Below are positions 8,709 through 17,202 of a stretch of 33,739 nt of DNA, piece after piece. A program made the position numbers and the translations under genes. The notes under the pieces were generated by a model. It had not been told where the DNA came from and did not search any database. It saw nothing but the letters and a program-made list of their open reading frames with translations. Source of the DNA: Akkermansiaceae bacterium (GTDB lineage Bacteria; Verrucomicrobiota; Verrucomicrobiia; Verrucomicrobiales; Akkermansiaceae). The DNA is taken from positions 1 to 33,739 of the forward strand of contig CAIKHZ010000162.1 of the NCBI GenBank assembly GCA_903827375.1, read 5' to 3'. The first letter of the stretch is position 1. The number at the start of each line of letters is the position of its first letter.

Positions 8709-8714
8709 AGTATA
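8709..8714 (-). promoter_or_regulatory. Possible -10 element for the fucosidase gene
   Basis: The minus strand reads TATACT exactly six bases before the fucosidase ATG, inside an AT-rich patch of an otherwise GC-rich region. If used, transcription would begin at or next to the A of the start codon, giving a leaderless mRNA. No convincing -35 box is present, so this is weak. Confidence 0.3.
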
Positions 8715-8730
8715 ATTAGATTTGTGGGGG

Positions 8731-10167
8731 CTAAGGTGCTGTTTGCGGCCGCGGGCTTTGGACACGGGCGTTAGGCGCATAGGAGATACTGTCTTGAGGA
8801 GCCACTGTGTAACCCCACTTGTCGAGGTAGTACTGGCGCGGGCGGAAAGTGTCGCCGGCCTGCTTCAGCGCGGTATTCAAGCGTGCATCGAGGATTTGGC
8901 GCAACCCGGCACTGTCCGGATCATCCGTTAAGTTATGCAATTGGAGGGGATCGGTTTGGTTGTCAAAGAGCAACCAAGGCCCGGCGAGGTTACGCACATA
9001 TGTGTGGCGGTTGGTGCGAATGCCCCGATACTCGACCAAATGCGGGATGAACGGGGACACACTCATCATCAAGGCCGCTCGATCCGGGCCGTTGCCGCCG
9101 CCCCTAACTACAGCCGAAAGGTCCTCGCCCTCGACGCTGCGGGGAACCGCCACATCCGCGAGCCCGAGTAAGGTCGGCAGAATGTCCGGGGTATTGAGCG
9201 GAGTGCTGACGACCCGTGGAGCGGCCTGCGGGTCATGCAGGAGAAACGGGACATTGACGGCCTCGTCATAGGGCCATTGCTTCATCCGCGGCGAGACGTC
9301 ATGAGCGCCCATCATTTCGCCATGATCGGCGGTAAACACGACCAGCGTGTGTTCGTCCAACCCGGTTTCCTTGAGCGTGGTTAGCAGGTCACCGACGCAT
9401 TTGTCCAGAGCCGTGCAATGCGCATAGTAACCGACCAATTCCTTGCGCGCCGCCGCGGAGGACGCCGACGGGACGTTGCCGGCGAGTGATAGTTTATCAG
9501 GCTGATAGAGTGACTGGTACTCTGGCGGCGCCGTGTCGTGTGGGAAATGCGGTGGGCCGAAGGCCACGACGAGCAGGAATGGTTTGTCGGAAGGGGTGCG
9601 GCCGCGCAGGTATTGTTGAGCGTCGGCGGTTTGGGCGAAGGCGTCGTAGCCGGGCCAATATTGTTTTTCGGGTGAGGATCCGGCGTAGTAATGCGAGTGG
9701 TTGTAGTTATGATCGCACTCGGCGGCCTTCCAGTAATCGAATCCTTGGCGGCGCTCGGGTGGAATGAAGGAACTGCGGCCGTGGCCGTCGAGGTGCCACT
9801 TGCCGATGTAAGCCGTGTCGTAGCCAGCGGCCTTGAAGATCTCGCCCATGCACAGCTCAGCATCCGGCAGATAGAGGTCGTTCAGAAACATCCCCGTCGA
9901 GGTCGGATAGCGCCCGGTCAGCAGCGCCGCCCGGAACGGCGTACACACCGGGCACACCGATACCGCATTCGTAAAGCGGGTGCTTTGGGCCGCGAGAGCA
10001 TCGAGATGCGGCGTCTTGACATTGGGGTCTCCCGCATGGCCAAAGGCCGAGGCGCGCCACTGGTCCGCAAGCACGAATACGACGTTAGGTCTAGCATCAA
10101 CCAAACCGCCCACGATTGAGCAGGCAAGACCGATAGCGATGGCCAAGGCTATGCGGGGCAATTTCAT
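8731..10167 (-). CDS. Type I sulfatase (family S1), exported
   Basis: The 478-residue protein begins with a signal peptide (about 1-25). Metal-site motif VLADQWR follows at 32-38, and the sulfatase signature CTPFR at 75-79. C75 would be converted to formylglycine by an FGE- or anSME-type enzyme, and none is recognised in this window. Further family motifs are GYDTAYIGKWHLDGHG and VVFTADHGEMMGAHD. The enzyme hydrolyses sulfate esters, probably on a carbohydrate because its neighbours are a fucosidase and sugar-processing genes. The substrate position cannot be read from the sequence. The gap to the upstream TIM-barrel gene is 63 bases. Confidence 0.94.
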   Translation of the reverse strand: MKLPRIALAIAIGLACSIVGGLVDARPNVVFVLADQWRASAFGHAGDPNVKTPHLDALAAQSTRFTNAVSVCPVCTPFRAALLTGRYPTSTGMFLNDLYLPDAELCMGEIFKAAGYDTAYIGKWHLDGHGRSSFIPPERRQGFDYWKAAECDHNYNHSHYYAGSSPEKQYWPGYDAFAQTADAQQYLRGRTPSDKPFLLVVAFGPPHFPHDTAPPEYQSLYQPDKLSLAGNVPSASSAAARKELVGYYAHCTALDKCVGDLLTTLKETGLDEHTLVVFTADHGEMMGAHDVSPRMKQWPYDEAVNVPFLLHDPQAAPRVVSTPLNTPDILPTLLGLADVAVPRSVEGEDLSAVVRGGGNGPDRAALMMSVSPFIPHLVEYRGIRTNRHTYVRNLAGPWLLFDNQTDPLQLHNLTDDPDSAGLRQILDARLNTALKQAGDTFRPRQYYLDKWGYTVAPQDSISYAPNARVQSPRPQTAP

Positions 10168-10230
10168 CCCGCCACTACGGCAGGCAGCGCGCGCATTTTT
10201 CAGCGATCCGGCGGGACATTCCGCCCGGCC

Positions 10231-11136
10231 CTATCCGATGGCTTTGGTGTGGCAGGTTTTCAGGTAAGCGCAGGCTTTTGCGATGGCCGGGGTGAGTTCG
10301 TCGGGCTGTGGGCCGCCGTGCATGAACGGACTGAGCAACCCCTGATAGTTGATTTTCGCCAGCGACTTGAGCCACGGGACGAAATCCGACGGGCCGTGAC
10401 CCGGTAGCTGGTCGAGCCCGTCGGCTTTCTGCCAAGCATAGAAAAACAACAACTGGGATCCGGCCGTGGCGATAACGTCCTCCACCGAGGCGTGGATCGC
10501 CTGCAGGTGATAGGGCGCGACGGCCAAACCAATTTGCTGGGGTGCGGGGTTGAGATCCACAAACGCTTTGAACGAGTCGGGGGTGCCGAGCAGGGCGTCG
10601 CCGTGGTTCTCAATGGCCAAGCGCACCTTGGCCTTGGCGGCGAGTTCGATTTGGGGTTTTAGTTTTTCGAAAAACGTCTTCATCGCAGCAGTCAGCTCCG
10701 TCGGTTTGACGTGAATGTATTGGGACTCGCGAACGACGACGCCACCGCCGCACTTGCCGATGAATTCGGCGTAGGCGGGAAAGCCCACCGTCTCAGCAGG
10801 AGTGGAGTAGGTGGTGCAGCTGCCCAAGGCAAGGTGGTGCTTTTCTAGCAACTGCTTGAGTCCATCGGGGCCGAGGCGTGTGGCGGCGTCGGCGAGGTGT
10901 TTGCAGCTATCAAATGGGCACCAGATATCAATGGCCTCGAAGCCGAGTTTCGCCGCGCGTTCACAGGCATCTTCGATGGGAAGACCTCCAAACATCACCG
11001 AGGAGAATGCCAAACGCATCCGCCAAGTGGCTTCTTGGGCGGCGCGGGCCGGGCCGGACATGCCGGGAATGGCGAGGGCCGCCAGCGGGACGGCAGCGGA
11101 GCGGAGGAATTGGCGGCGAGTGATGGTTGGATGCAC
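10231..11136 (-). CDS. Tat-exported TIM-barrel protein, sugar isomerase/epimerase-like, with an altered metal site
   Basis: This 301-residue protein starts with GTG and carries a twin-arginine signal (TRRQFLRS, then a hydrophobic Ala/Pro stretch), so it should be exported folded. The body resembles the xylose isomerase/AP endonuclease-2-like TIM barrel, with AKLGFEAIDIWCPFD near 62-76 and AIENHG at 174-179. E176 matches the first metal ligand. The usual later ligands are not evident: GLAVAPYH replaces the Asp strand, LFFYAWQ the His-Lys-Asp strand, and LSPFMHG the final Glu strand. It could be a lyase or isomerase with a different centre, or a binding protein. It lies 51 bases after the oxidoreductase gene. 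Confidence 0.82.
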   Translation of the reverse strand: MHPTITRRQFLRSAAVPLAALAIPGMSGPARAAQEATWRMRLAFSSVMFGGLPIEDACERAAKLGFEAIDIWCPFDSCKHLADAATRLGPDGLKQLLEKHHLALGSCTTYSTPAETVGFPAYAEFIGKCGGGVVVRESQYIHVKPTELTAAMKTFFEKLKPQIELAAKAKVRLAIENHGDALLGTPDSFKAFVDLNPAPQQIGLAVAPYHLQAIHASVEDVIATAGSQLLFFYAWQKADGLDQLPGHGPSDFVPWLKSLAKINYQGLLSPFMHGGPQPDELTPAIAKACAYLKTCHTKAIG

Positions 11137-11187
11137 GGAAGTTATTGGATCGGTTCAAGGGTAGTTGCTAGGCGGCGGTGACGCAGC

Positions 11188-12582
11188 TCACCAAACGCGC
11201 CATTTTTCCCGTGATGGCCTGGACAGCATCTTCGTTGCATCGGCGTCGCCGGTGATTTCCTCTTTTTCAGGATTCCATTCGATCACCCGGCCCGTCCGCG
11301 CCGCAATGTCAGTGAGGTGGCAAATGGTATCGCAGCGAATGCCCATTTCAACGGGACAGATGGTTTCCTGGCGGGATTTCACGCAATCGATGAAATTGCG
11401 ATTGTGTTCGGGTGAGATCATCAACTGTTCGTCGGTGGGCTTGAAATCCAATTTCCAGAGCGCCTGATCGCTGGCACAGAACCCTTCCGCATCGCTGATC
11501 CACCCCTCGCTGCCATGGAAGATGATGCCATCGCCATCCTCCCAAGCGCGGGGGAGTGACGAGGCGACATTAGCCTTGGCCGTGCGGCAATCCATGAAGC
11601 GCAGTTTCACCCCGTTGGCATAATCACACATCACGTCCCACCGCTCCAAGGTCCGGAAAATCCCCTCTTGAGGAACGCTGCCCGTCCCGGCATAGCGGAT
11701 CGGACTGGTGTGGTCAGCCTTGTTAGCCCATTGGGCGAGGCCTAGTTCGTGGATGGCGCAACCCGCGAGAAACCCTAACGACGTCTCGGGGCAATGATAG
11801 CCGCCCCATTCTGTGGCGCGGTCTGCGGTGTAGGGCACCATCTCGGATGGCCCCATCCAAAGGTCGAAATCCAGGTCCGCCGGCACCGGTATCTCGATGG
11901 CCGAGCCGTAGGGCTTGACGTGATAACTGCCCACGTTGAATGACACGTCGCGGCTCCAAAGGTCGATGCGCTCGAGCTTGCCGATGTAGCCGTTTCTAAC
12001 CAGCTGGACCATCCGCCGGTACCTGCCGTTAGGCCCACCGGACCGGTATTGGGTGCCGAACTGGAAAATCCGTTGCTTATCCTTGATGGTCTGCCGCAAC
12101 AATTTGGTGAGGCTGAAATCCAGCGCCAGCGGTTTTTGGCAATAGACATCCTTGCCGGCCTTGGCCGCAGCTATGGACATCGGCGTGTGCCAGTGGTCGT
12201 GCACCCCGATGATGACCGCATCAACATCCGTCCGCGCCAGAATCTCCCGGAAATCCGCGTGCGCTTTCACCAAATTCTTCTCTCCGTACTTCTCGTTGAG
12301 ATTCGCAGCAGCCCCCTCGCGCCGACTCTTGTAGGCATCGGCCACCGCGATGATGCGCACATCTTCCATCTTGCTCAAGATCGGGATGTGATAGTTGCTG
12401 CCGATGTTGCCGCAACCCATTTGCCCGACATTGACCCGGTTGCTAGGCGCAGCGGCGCCGAACAAGGCACCCGTGTAAATGTTAGGAACGGCGAACACGG
12501 TGCTGGCCCCGACGGCGGTTTTGAGAAAATGCCGCCTTGAAATGTTAGAGACTGACTCGCGGGTGTTGGATGGCTGGATCAT
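11188..12582 (-). CDS. Tat-exported Gfo/Idh/MocA-family oxidoreductase
   Basis: The start at 12582 overlaps the stop of the upstream gene (ATGA), favouring coupled translation. An earlier ATG at 12633 would lie well inside that gene. The 464-residue product has a Tat signal (SRRHFLKTA, R16-R17), a Rossmann nucleotide-binding motif GQMGCGNIGSNY (53-64), HDHWHTP (128-134) and CQKPLALD (148-155). The lysine of the last motif corresponds to the catalytic EKP lysine of the family. Such enzymes oxidise or reduce sugar hydroxyls with a tightly bound NAD(P). Tat export implies that the protein folds with its cofactor in the cytoplasm and works in the periplasm. The substrate is unknown. Confidence 0.92.
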   Translation of the reverse strand: MIQPSNTRESVSNISRRHFLKTAVGASTVFAVPNIYTGALFGAAAPSNRVNVGQMGCGNIGSNYHIPILSKMEDVRIIAVADAYKSRREGAAANLNEKYGEKNLVKAHADFREILARTDVDAVIIGVHDHWHTPMSIAAAKAGKDVYCQKPLALDFSLTKLLRQTIKDKQRIFQFGTQYRSGGPNGRYRRMVQLVRNGYIGKLERIDLWSRDVSFNVGSYHVKPYGSAIEIPVPADLDFDLWMGPSEMVPYTADRATEWGGYHCPETSLGFLAGCAIHELGLAQWANKADHTSPIRYAGTGSVPQEGIFRTLERWDVMCDYANGVKLRFMDCRTAKANVASSLPRAWEDGDGIIFHGSEGWISDAEGFCASDQALWKLDFKPTDEQLMISPEHNRNFIDCVKSRQETICPVEMGIRCDTICHLTDIAARTGRVIEWNPEKEEITGDADATKMLSRPSREKWRVW

Positions 12583-13508
12583 GGTTTGGCAGGATTCGAT
12601 TTTACGTCTGATATCTGGATGGTGTTTGTCCATTCCCCGGCAAGTGTTGACAGCCTGGCGGTGTCGGCGGGTCCGGAGATGATGGCGAGGCCGTAGCGCA
12701 GCGTCCAGTGCTCGCCGGCCTTGAGTTGCGCCGGTGCGGACTCAAGCCCCAGCGCGGCGGATAGATAACAAAACGGCGTGCCCATCGTGAACCACTTCAC
12801 GGCGCGTGAATTGGCCGGGTGATCGATCATCAGCACGGTGACGGGGTGGCCGTCGATCTCACAGCGCGCGGCGGCCCAGGCCCCGGGGGTGAGTTTTTCG
12901 TCGCCGCGCACCACAGCTTGGCCAACGGTGTTAGAAAAAAGAAACTCAGCCTTGTTAGCCCATGCGGGCAGGAAGCGCATGCCAAGCCCGAAGTAATGAC
13001 TGCCGAAAAGACGGACCGACGTGCGTCCGGCGGCCGGAGCCAGGACGGATTCCCAGTCGAGCCAGTTCACTGCCTCCGCGCCCTTGCCGGTGGCGCGGAC
13101 ACGCACCCGGCGGGTTTCATCCAACAATTTCGTCCCATCCGTGGCGAGCCAGCGCAGGGTCTGGTTGAAGCCGTCAAATGCCGGAGCGGGCTTCACTTCC
13201 ACCGACTCTTGGCGACCTGCGTTCTTGATATCCTTTTCCGCCCAAAAATCTGTGTCATCAACGCCGATGGCAAACATCAATCCATGGTGATGGAAATGAT
13301 CCGGCGGCGAGTCTTCGATCAGTTGAACGGGCTTTTCTCCCGGCGCATAAAGTTGGGAGATATATGGTTTGTTAGGATTGGCATCCTTTTGCCACATCGC
13401 GATAATCGGCCCGTTTTCGGCGCGCAGGACAACGGGCGGCGGGGCCTCGGCGGCAACATGCACGACCATCAAGGCAATGGCCAACGGACAGCAGAGCGGA
13501 AGTTTCAT
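12579..13508 (-). CDS. Exported DUF6807/PmoA-like protein
   Basis: The start at 13508 gives a 309-residue protein with a clear signal peptide (MKLPLCCPLAIALMVVHVAA). The frame continues upstream into the neighbouring gene with no signal sequence, so the longer version was rejected. The motif PPDHFHHHGLMFAI (68-81) is typical of the family named PmoA in Pfam, despite no relation to methane monooxygenase. These proteins often sit beside Gfo/Idh/MocA enzymes and sugar epimerases. A beta-rich galactose-mutarotase-like fold is expected from family knowledge. The function is unproven, and a role in sugar processing is inferred from context. It overlaps the next gene by four bases and is 22 bases after the epimerase gene. 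Confidence 0.85.
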   Translation of the reverse strand: MKLPLCCPLAIALMVVHVAAEAPPPVVLRAENGPIIAMWQKDANPNKPYISQLYAPGEKPVQLIEDSPPDHFHHHGLMFAIGVDDTDFWAEKDIKNAGRQESVEVKPAPAFDGFNQTLRWLATDGTKLLDETRRVRVRATGKGAEAVNWLDWESVLAPAAGRTSVRLFGSHYFGLGMRFLPAWANKAEFLFSNTVGQAVVRGDEKLTPGAWAAARCEIDGHPVTVLMIDHPANSRAVKWFTMGTPFCYLSAALGLESAPAQLKAGEHWTLRYGLAIISGPADTARLSTLAGEWTNTIQISDVKSNPAKP

Positions 13509-13530
13509 GGCGGGGGCATGGATCCAATCA

Positions 13531-14355
13531 TCAAAGCAGCGCCTTGAGATGGGCGATGCTGGTGACGGCTTGCGGGACGGTGCCACACTCGACGGATAGC
13601 ACGATGTCGCGCGGGCATTTCTTGCAAATGGCGATGATGCGCGCCCAATCGATGACGCCTTCGCCGCATGCGCAACCCACCGGGGTGCCAGTGACTTGGC
13701 CGCGTTCGGCATCCGACTGGTTGATGGAAATGTCCTTGGCGTGGAGGTGGACGAGGCGTCCGGCGACCCGTTCCAGCCAAACATAGGGGTCATGGCCGCA
13801 GAGGTAGCTGTTGCCGGTGTCAAAATTGATGCCGATGGCAGGGGAATCCACCAGGGCGTGGATGCGGTCGAGGCCGTCAGGGTGTTTCGAGTACTGCTGG
13901 TGCGGCTCGATGCCTAGCAGAATGCCGCGCGGTTCGGCCATTTTGGCGGCTTCTTTCAGGACATAGCGCATCAGCACGTGGTCCTCGTCGGCGGTCGTCC
14001 AGTCGGGCTTCGGGCCTTCGTCGGTATTGACGACCGGGGCACCGCATTCGGCGGCGAAGCGGATCGCTTGTTTGAGATACTCGGTGCTGATTTCCGGCTT
14101 GCACAAGGGGGTATGGGCGGAAAATCCGGAGAGTTTCACCCCGGCGGCGGCACAGGCGCGGGAGATCCGCAAGGGGTCGTCGAGCATCGAGACGCTGTGA
14201 AAGTAGCCTGCCTCGCTGAGCAATTCGCGGCCCCAGTGCAACATGGGTTCCACATATTCGTAGCCGAGTTCCGCGGCCTTGTTCACGCCCCACTCGAACG
14301 ACTTGTCTTCATGGCGGACAAACTCGAGATTGATACCGATGCTGATGTTTCCCAT
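13531..14355 (-). CDS. Sugar phosphate isomerase/epimerase (TIM barrel), cytoplasmic
   Basis: This 274-residue protein has no signal sequence. It belongs to the AP endonuclease-2-like TIM-barrel family that includes tagatose/psicose 3-epimerases. The metal tetrad looks complete: E150 in LGIEPH, D179 in INFDTGN, H205 in VHLHAKD and E256 in LSVECG. It probably epimerises or isomerises the ketose or aldose released by the cluster, although the exact sugar cannot be read. It is the first gene of the minus-strand cluster and has one of the few good Shine-Dalgarno sequences in the window. The 208 bases to the divergent kdsB gene must hold its promoter, but no convincing hexamers were seen. Confidence 0.9.
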   Translation of the reverse strand: MGNISIGINLEFVRHEDKSFEWGVNKAAELGYEYVEPMLHWGRELLSEAGYFHSVSMLDDPLRISRACAAAGVKLSGFSAHTPLCKPEISTEYLKQAIRFAAECGAPVVNTDEGPKPDWTTADEDHVLMRYVLKEAAKMAEPRGILLGIEPHQQYSKHPDGLDRIHALVDSPAIGINFDTGNSYLCGHDPYVWLERVAGRLVHLHAKDISINQSDAERGQVTGTPVGCACGEGVIDWARIIAICKKCPRDIVLSVECGTVPQAVTSIAHLKALL

Positions 14356-14361
14356 AATGAT

Positions 14362-14366
14362 CTCCT
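14362..14366 (-). promoter_or_regulatory. Shine-Dalgarno sequence of the sugar epimerase gene
   Basis: AGGAG lies six bases before the ATG on the minus strand, the ideal distance. It stands out because nearly all other genes here have C/T-rich leaders without such a site. Confidence 0.75.
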
Positions 14367-14563
14367 CACGGTTGATGGTGATTGACTGATGTCGCGCGGA
14401 CTATGAACAAGCACCGATGGCTTTGTCTTTCAGCTGCGCTCAGTGGTAAATTTCGAAAAAACTGACCAGAGTCGCAGTCTCAGATTGAGGCCGGGATTTT
14501 TCAGGAAACAGGGCTTGTCCGGATGGGGGGACACGGCATACGATCCCTCAGCCTCTTGCAAGC

Positions 14564-15352
14564 GTGAGCCATCTTCCCCCAGCCAACCACATTCTCGGTA
14601 TCCTCCCTGCACGCTGGGCATCCACGCGCTTCCCTGGCAAGCCCCTCCATCTCATCGCCGGCAAACCCCTGATCCAACACGTCTGGGACCGCTGCCTGGC
14701 ATGTTCCAACCTCCATTCCCTGCTGGTTGCCACCGATGACCCCCGCATCCAGGAGGCAGTGCTGGGCTTCGGCGGCCAAGTGGCTATGACATCCGCGGCG
14801 CACCCAACGGGCACCGACCGCATTGCCGAGGCTGCTCGGGCGGTGCCGCACGCCACCCACATCATCAATATTCAAGGCGACGAGCCGCTCATCGACCCGG
14901 CACTCATCGACGAATTGGCCCTTGCCATGGTGAACAACCCGGCGTTGGACATGGCCACCGCCGCCAACCCGATGGATCCAAGCGATCCGGCGGTGTTAGA
15001 CCCCAATGTGGTGAAAGTGGTCACGTCGCTGAGTGGCCGGGCGCTGTATTTTTCACGTTCGCCGCTGCCCTACTTCCGCAACCCGGTGGCGGGGCTCACC
15101 GTGCTCCGGCACAAGGGGATTTACGCCTACACACGACGGTTTCTGGAGCAATTTGTCAGCTGGCCGCCCTCGCCACTGGAATGTGCCGAATCCCTCGAAC
15201 AACTCCGCGCCCTCGAAAACGGCGCAACCATCCACGTCATCACCACCACCGATACCTCGCCCGGCGTGGATACCCCGGAACAAGCCCGCACGGTCGAGGC
15301 CCTCCTTACTGCCCAGATCCTTCCTAACAACCCAAGTTTCCCACCCTCATGA
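14564..15352 (+). CDS. kdsB: KdsB, 3-deoxy-manno-octulosonate cytidylyltransferase
   Basis: KdsB activates Kdo with CTP to CMP-Kdo for the inner core of lipopolysaccharide. The 262-residue protein shows the nucleotide-binding start [17 protein letters not shown], the segment [15 protein letters not shown], and the family motif [10 protein letters not shown]. The start is GTG with no Shine-Dalgarno sequence. The final TGA overlaps the pyrG start (ATGA). The gene indicates a diderm with Kdo-containing LPS. Confidence 0.95.
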   Translation: MSHLPPANHILGILPARWASTRFPGKPLHLIAGKPLIQHVWDRCLACSNLHSLLVATDDPRIQEAVLGFGGQVAMTSAAHPTGTDRIAEAARAVPHATHIINIQGDEPLIDPALIDELALAMVNNPALDMATAANPMDPSDPAVLDPNVVKVVTSLSGRALYFSRSPLPYFRNPVAGLTVLRHKGIYAYTRRFLEQFVSWPPSPLECAESLEQLRALENGATIHVITTTDTSPGVDTPEQARTVEALLTAQILPNNPSFPPS

Positions 15353-16959
15353 AATACATCTTCGTCACCGGCGGCGTCGTCTCATCCCTCGGCAAGGGCC
15401 TGGCCGCCGCCTCCATCGGCACCTTGCTCGAACACCGCGGCCTCAAAGTGCTGATCCAAAAATTCGACCCCTACCTGAACGTGGATCCGGGCACCATGTC
15501 GCCGTTTCAACATGGCGAGGTGTATGTGCTGGACGACGGCGCGGAGACCGACTTGGACCTCGGGCACTATGAGCGATTCACATCCGGCGTGCTCACCCGG
15601 ATGAACAGCCTGACATCCGGGCAGGTTTTCGATTCGGTCATCAAAAAAGAGCGCCGCGGAGAATACCTTGGCAAAACGGTGCAATTCATTCCGCACGTCA
15701 CCGATGAGATTAAAATCCGCTTGCACGACGTCACCACTAACAACCCTGATGTCAACGTGCTCATCACCGAGATTGGCGGCACGGTGGGCGATATGGAAGG
15801 CTTGCTTTTTATCGAAGCATTGCGCCAATTCACCCTCGAAGTCGGCAAGGAAAACGTCTGCTTCATCCACGTCACCCTGCTGCCCTTCATCAAGGCCGCC
15901 GGTGAAGTGAAGACCAAACCCACCCAGCAATCCGTCGCCAAACTCCGCGAACTCGGCATCCAACCCGATATCATCATCTGCCGCACCGAGGCCGATCTCG
16001 ACGAAGATAATCGGAAGAAAATCGCCATGTTCTGCAACGTGGATAAAAAGAATGTGGTGGCCTTCCGCGACGTCGCCCACACGATCTACGAATGCCCGCT
16101 CGACCTTCGCCGCGACAAAATCGACCGCCTGGTAGTGGATAAGATCGGCCTCGGCCACACCCCGCCGCCCGCCCTCGAAGGCTGGGAGCGCTTCGTCCAG
16201 CGAGTGATCCATCCCAAACACAAAGTGACCATCGCGGTGGCTGGCAAGTATGGATTGCTAGATGCCTACAAATCCATCTACGAATCACTCATCCACGCCG
16301 GCGCCCAGCACAATACCAAGGTGAAAATCCTGCGGGTGGAAGCCGAGGATATTGAAGCGCGCGGAGCCAGGGAAGTGCTCGGCGACGTGGACGGCATTCT
16401 CGTGCCGGGCGGTTTCGGCGACCGCGGCATTGAAGGAAAAATTCTAGCAGCCAAGTATGCCCGCGAGGAACAAATCCCGTATTTTGGCATTTGTTTGGGC
16501 ATGCAAATTGCCAGCATTGAATTTGCTCGTCACGTCTGCAAGTTGAAAGGTGCCAACTCGACCGAGTTTGACAAAGACACGCCGCACCCGATCATCAGCC
16601 TGCAAGAAGAGCAGATCGGCGTGGAGGATAAGGGGGCGACCATGCGTCTGGGTTCCTGCGAATCCATCCTGTTGCCCGGCACCAAGGCCGCCGAACTCTA
16701 TGGCAATGTCGAGCGCATCCACGAGCGCCACCGTCATCGGTACGAGTTTAATCCGGACTATCAAGAGCGCCTGCAAGAGGCGGGCATGGTCATTTCCTCG
16801 GTCTCGGCCAAAGAAGGGTTAGTGGAAATCGTCGAATTGCCAAGTCACCCGTTTTTCTTAGGTGCCCAATTTCATCCAGAGTTCCAATCCAAGCCCAACC
16901 ACCCGCATCCACTGTTTTCCGGCTTCGTGGCAGCCGCCTTGGCCTATTCCCAAAAATAA
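15349..16959 (+). CDS. pyrG: PyrG, CTP synthase
   Basis: PyrG aminates UTP to CTP using glutamine and ATP. The 536 residues comprise the synthetase domain (from [17 protein letters not shown] to about 270) and a class I glutamine amidotransferase domain (about 290-536). The amidotransferase nucleophile is C382 in FGICLGMQ, with H509 and E511 in QFHPEFQ completing the triad. Its four-base overlap with kdsB makes biochemical sense because KdsB consumes CTP. The enzyme is complete and of normal length. Confidence 0.98.
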   Translation: MKYIFVTGGVVSSLGKGLAAASIGTLLEHRGLKVLIQKFDPYLNVDPGTMSPFQHGEVYVLDDGAETDLDLGHYERFTSGVLTRMNSLTSGQVFDSVIKKERRGEYLGKTVQFIPHVTDEIKIRLHDVTTNNPDVNVLITEIGGTVGDMEGLLFIEALRQFTLEVGKENVCFIHVTLLPFIKAAGEVKTKPTQQSVAKLRELGIQPDIIICRTEADLDEDNRKKIAMFCNVDKKNVVAFRDVAHTIYECPLDLRRDKIDRLVVDKIGLGHTPPPALEGWERFVQRVIHPKHKVTIAVAGKYGLLDAYKSIYESLIHAGAQHNTKVKILRVEAEDIEARGAREVLGDVDGILVPGGFGDRGIEGKILAAKYAREEQIPYFGICLGMQIASIEFARHVCKLKGANSTEFDKDTPHPIISLQEEQIGVEDKGATMRLGSCESILLPGTKAAELYGNVERIHERHRHRYEFNPDYQERLQEAGMVISSVSAKEGLVEIVELPSHPFFLGAQFHPEFQSKPNHPHPLFSGFVAAALAYSQK

Positions 16960-16978
16960 CCCTCAGAACTCAGACAAT

Positions 16979-17014
16979 GGGGTCAGTCCTCGCATGGTAA
17001 CATTTGTTAGATGC
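16979..17014 (+). repeat. REP-like intergenic sequence: conserved head plus small hairpin
   Basis: GGGGTCAGTCCTCG starts at about 16979 and is followed by an imperfect hairpin in which GCA (16992-16994) faces TGC (17012-17014) and TAACA (16998-17002) faces TGTTA (17005-17009). The same 14-base head occurs in the opposite orientation at 26797-26810. The layout resembles REP sequences linked to IS200-like (RAYT) transposases, but no such transposase is in the window. Confidence 0.5.
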
Positions 17015-17040
17015 ATTACTCATCCGTCCAGAGCTGGCGC

Positions 17041-17084
17041 TTAGGGATTTCGACTGGCTCGCTCCGTTGTCAAAAGCGAGGTTG
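17041..17084 (+). repeat. 44-bp structured repeat, copy A
   Basis: This intergenic segment matches 38 of 44 bases of the minus strand at 33681-33724. It can fold: CGAC (17051-17054) pairs with GTTG (17081-17084), then after a three-base bulge CTCGCT (17058-17063) pairs with AGCGAG (17075-17080) around an 11-base loop. The rest of the 16960-17202 gap holds the REP-like element before it and a promoter after it. Confidence 0.7.
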
Positions 17085-17167
17085 TTTACTGGGGTTTGAG
17101 GGTCAACAGCCGCGTGCCGCGCGGCGGCTGCGTGCGAATTGAGGCTGTGCGTTTTCGATCATTGTCG

Positions 17168-17196
17168 TTGACGTCGGGGGGGCGGGTCGCTATCAC
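17168..17196 (+). promoter_or_regulatory. Sigma-70-type promoter of the SPFH gene, with G7 spacer tract
   Basis: TTGACG (17168-17173, five of six consensus bases) and TATCAC (17191-17196, four of six) are separated by exactly 17 bases. The spacer contains seven consecutive G residues (17176-17182). The expected transcription start falls on the A of the ATG at 17203, predicting a leaderless message. Confidence 0.55.
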
Positions 17197-17202
17197 GACC
17201 CC

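Noticed and set aside
11720-12960. Shared sequence CTTGTTAGCCCAT in two neighbouring genes
   Set aside because: Both sites encode the residues W-A-N-K-A in unrelated proteins, so this is a short coincidence of codons and not a repeat.
13509-13823. N-terminal extension of the DUF6807 protein
   Set aside because: The extra residues are encoded by an off-frame of the epimerase gene and precede a clear signal peptide, which must be N-terminal.
15382-16221. Long antisense frame under pyrG
   Set aside because: It mirrors the codon pattern of a highly conserved GC-rich gene and shows no protein-like features. The same applies to antisense frames under sufC and sufB.
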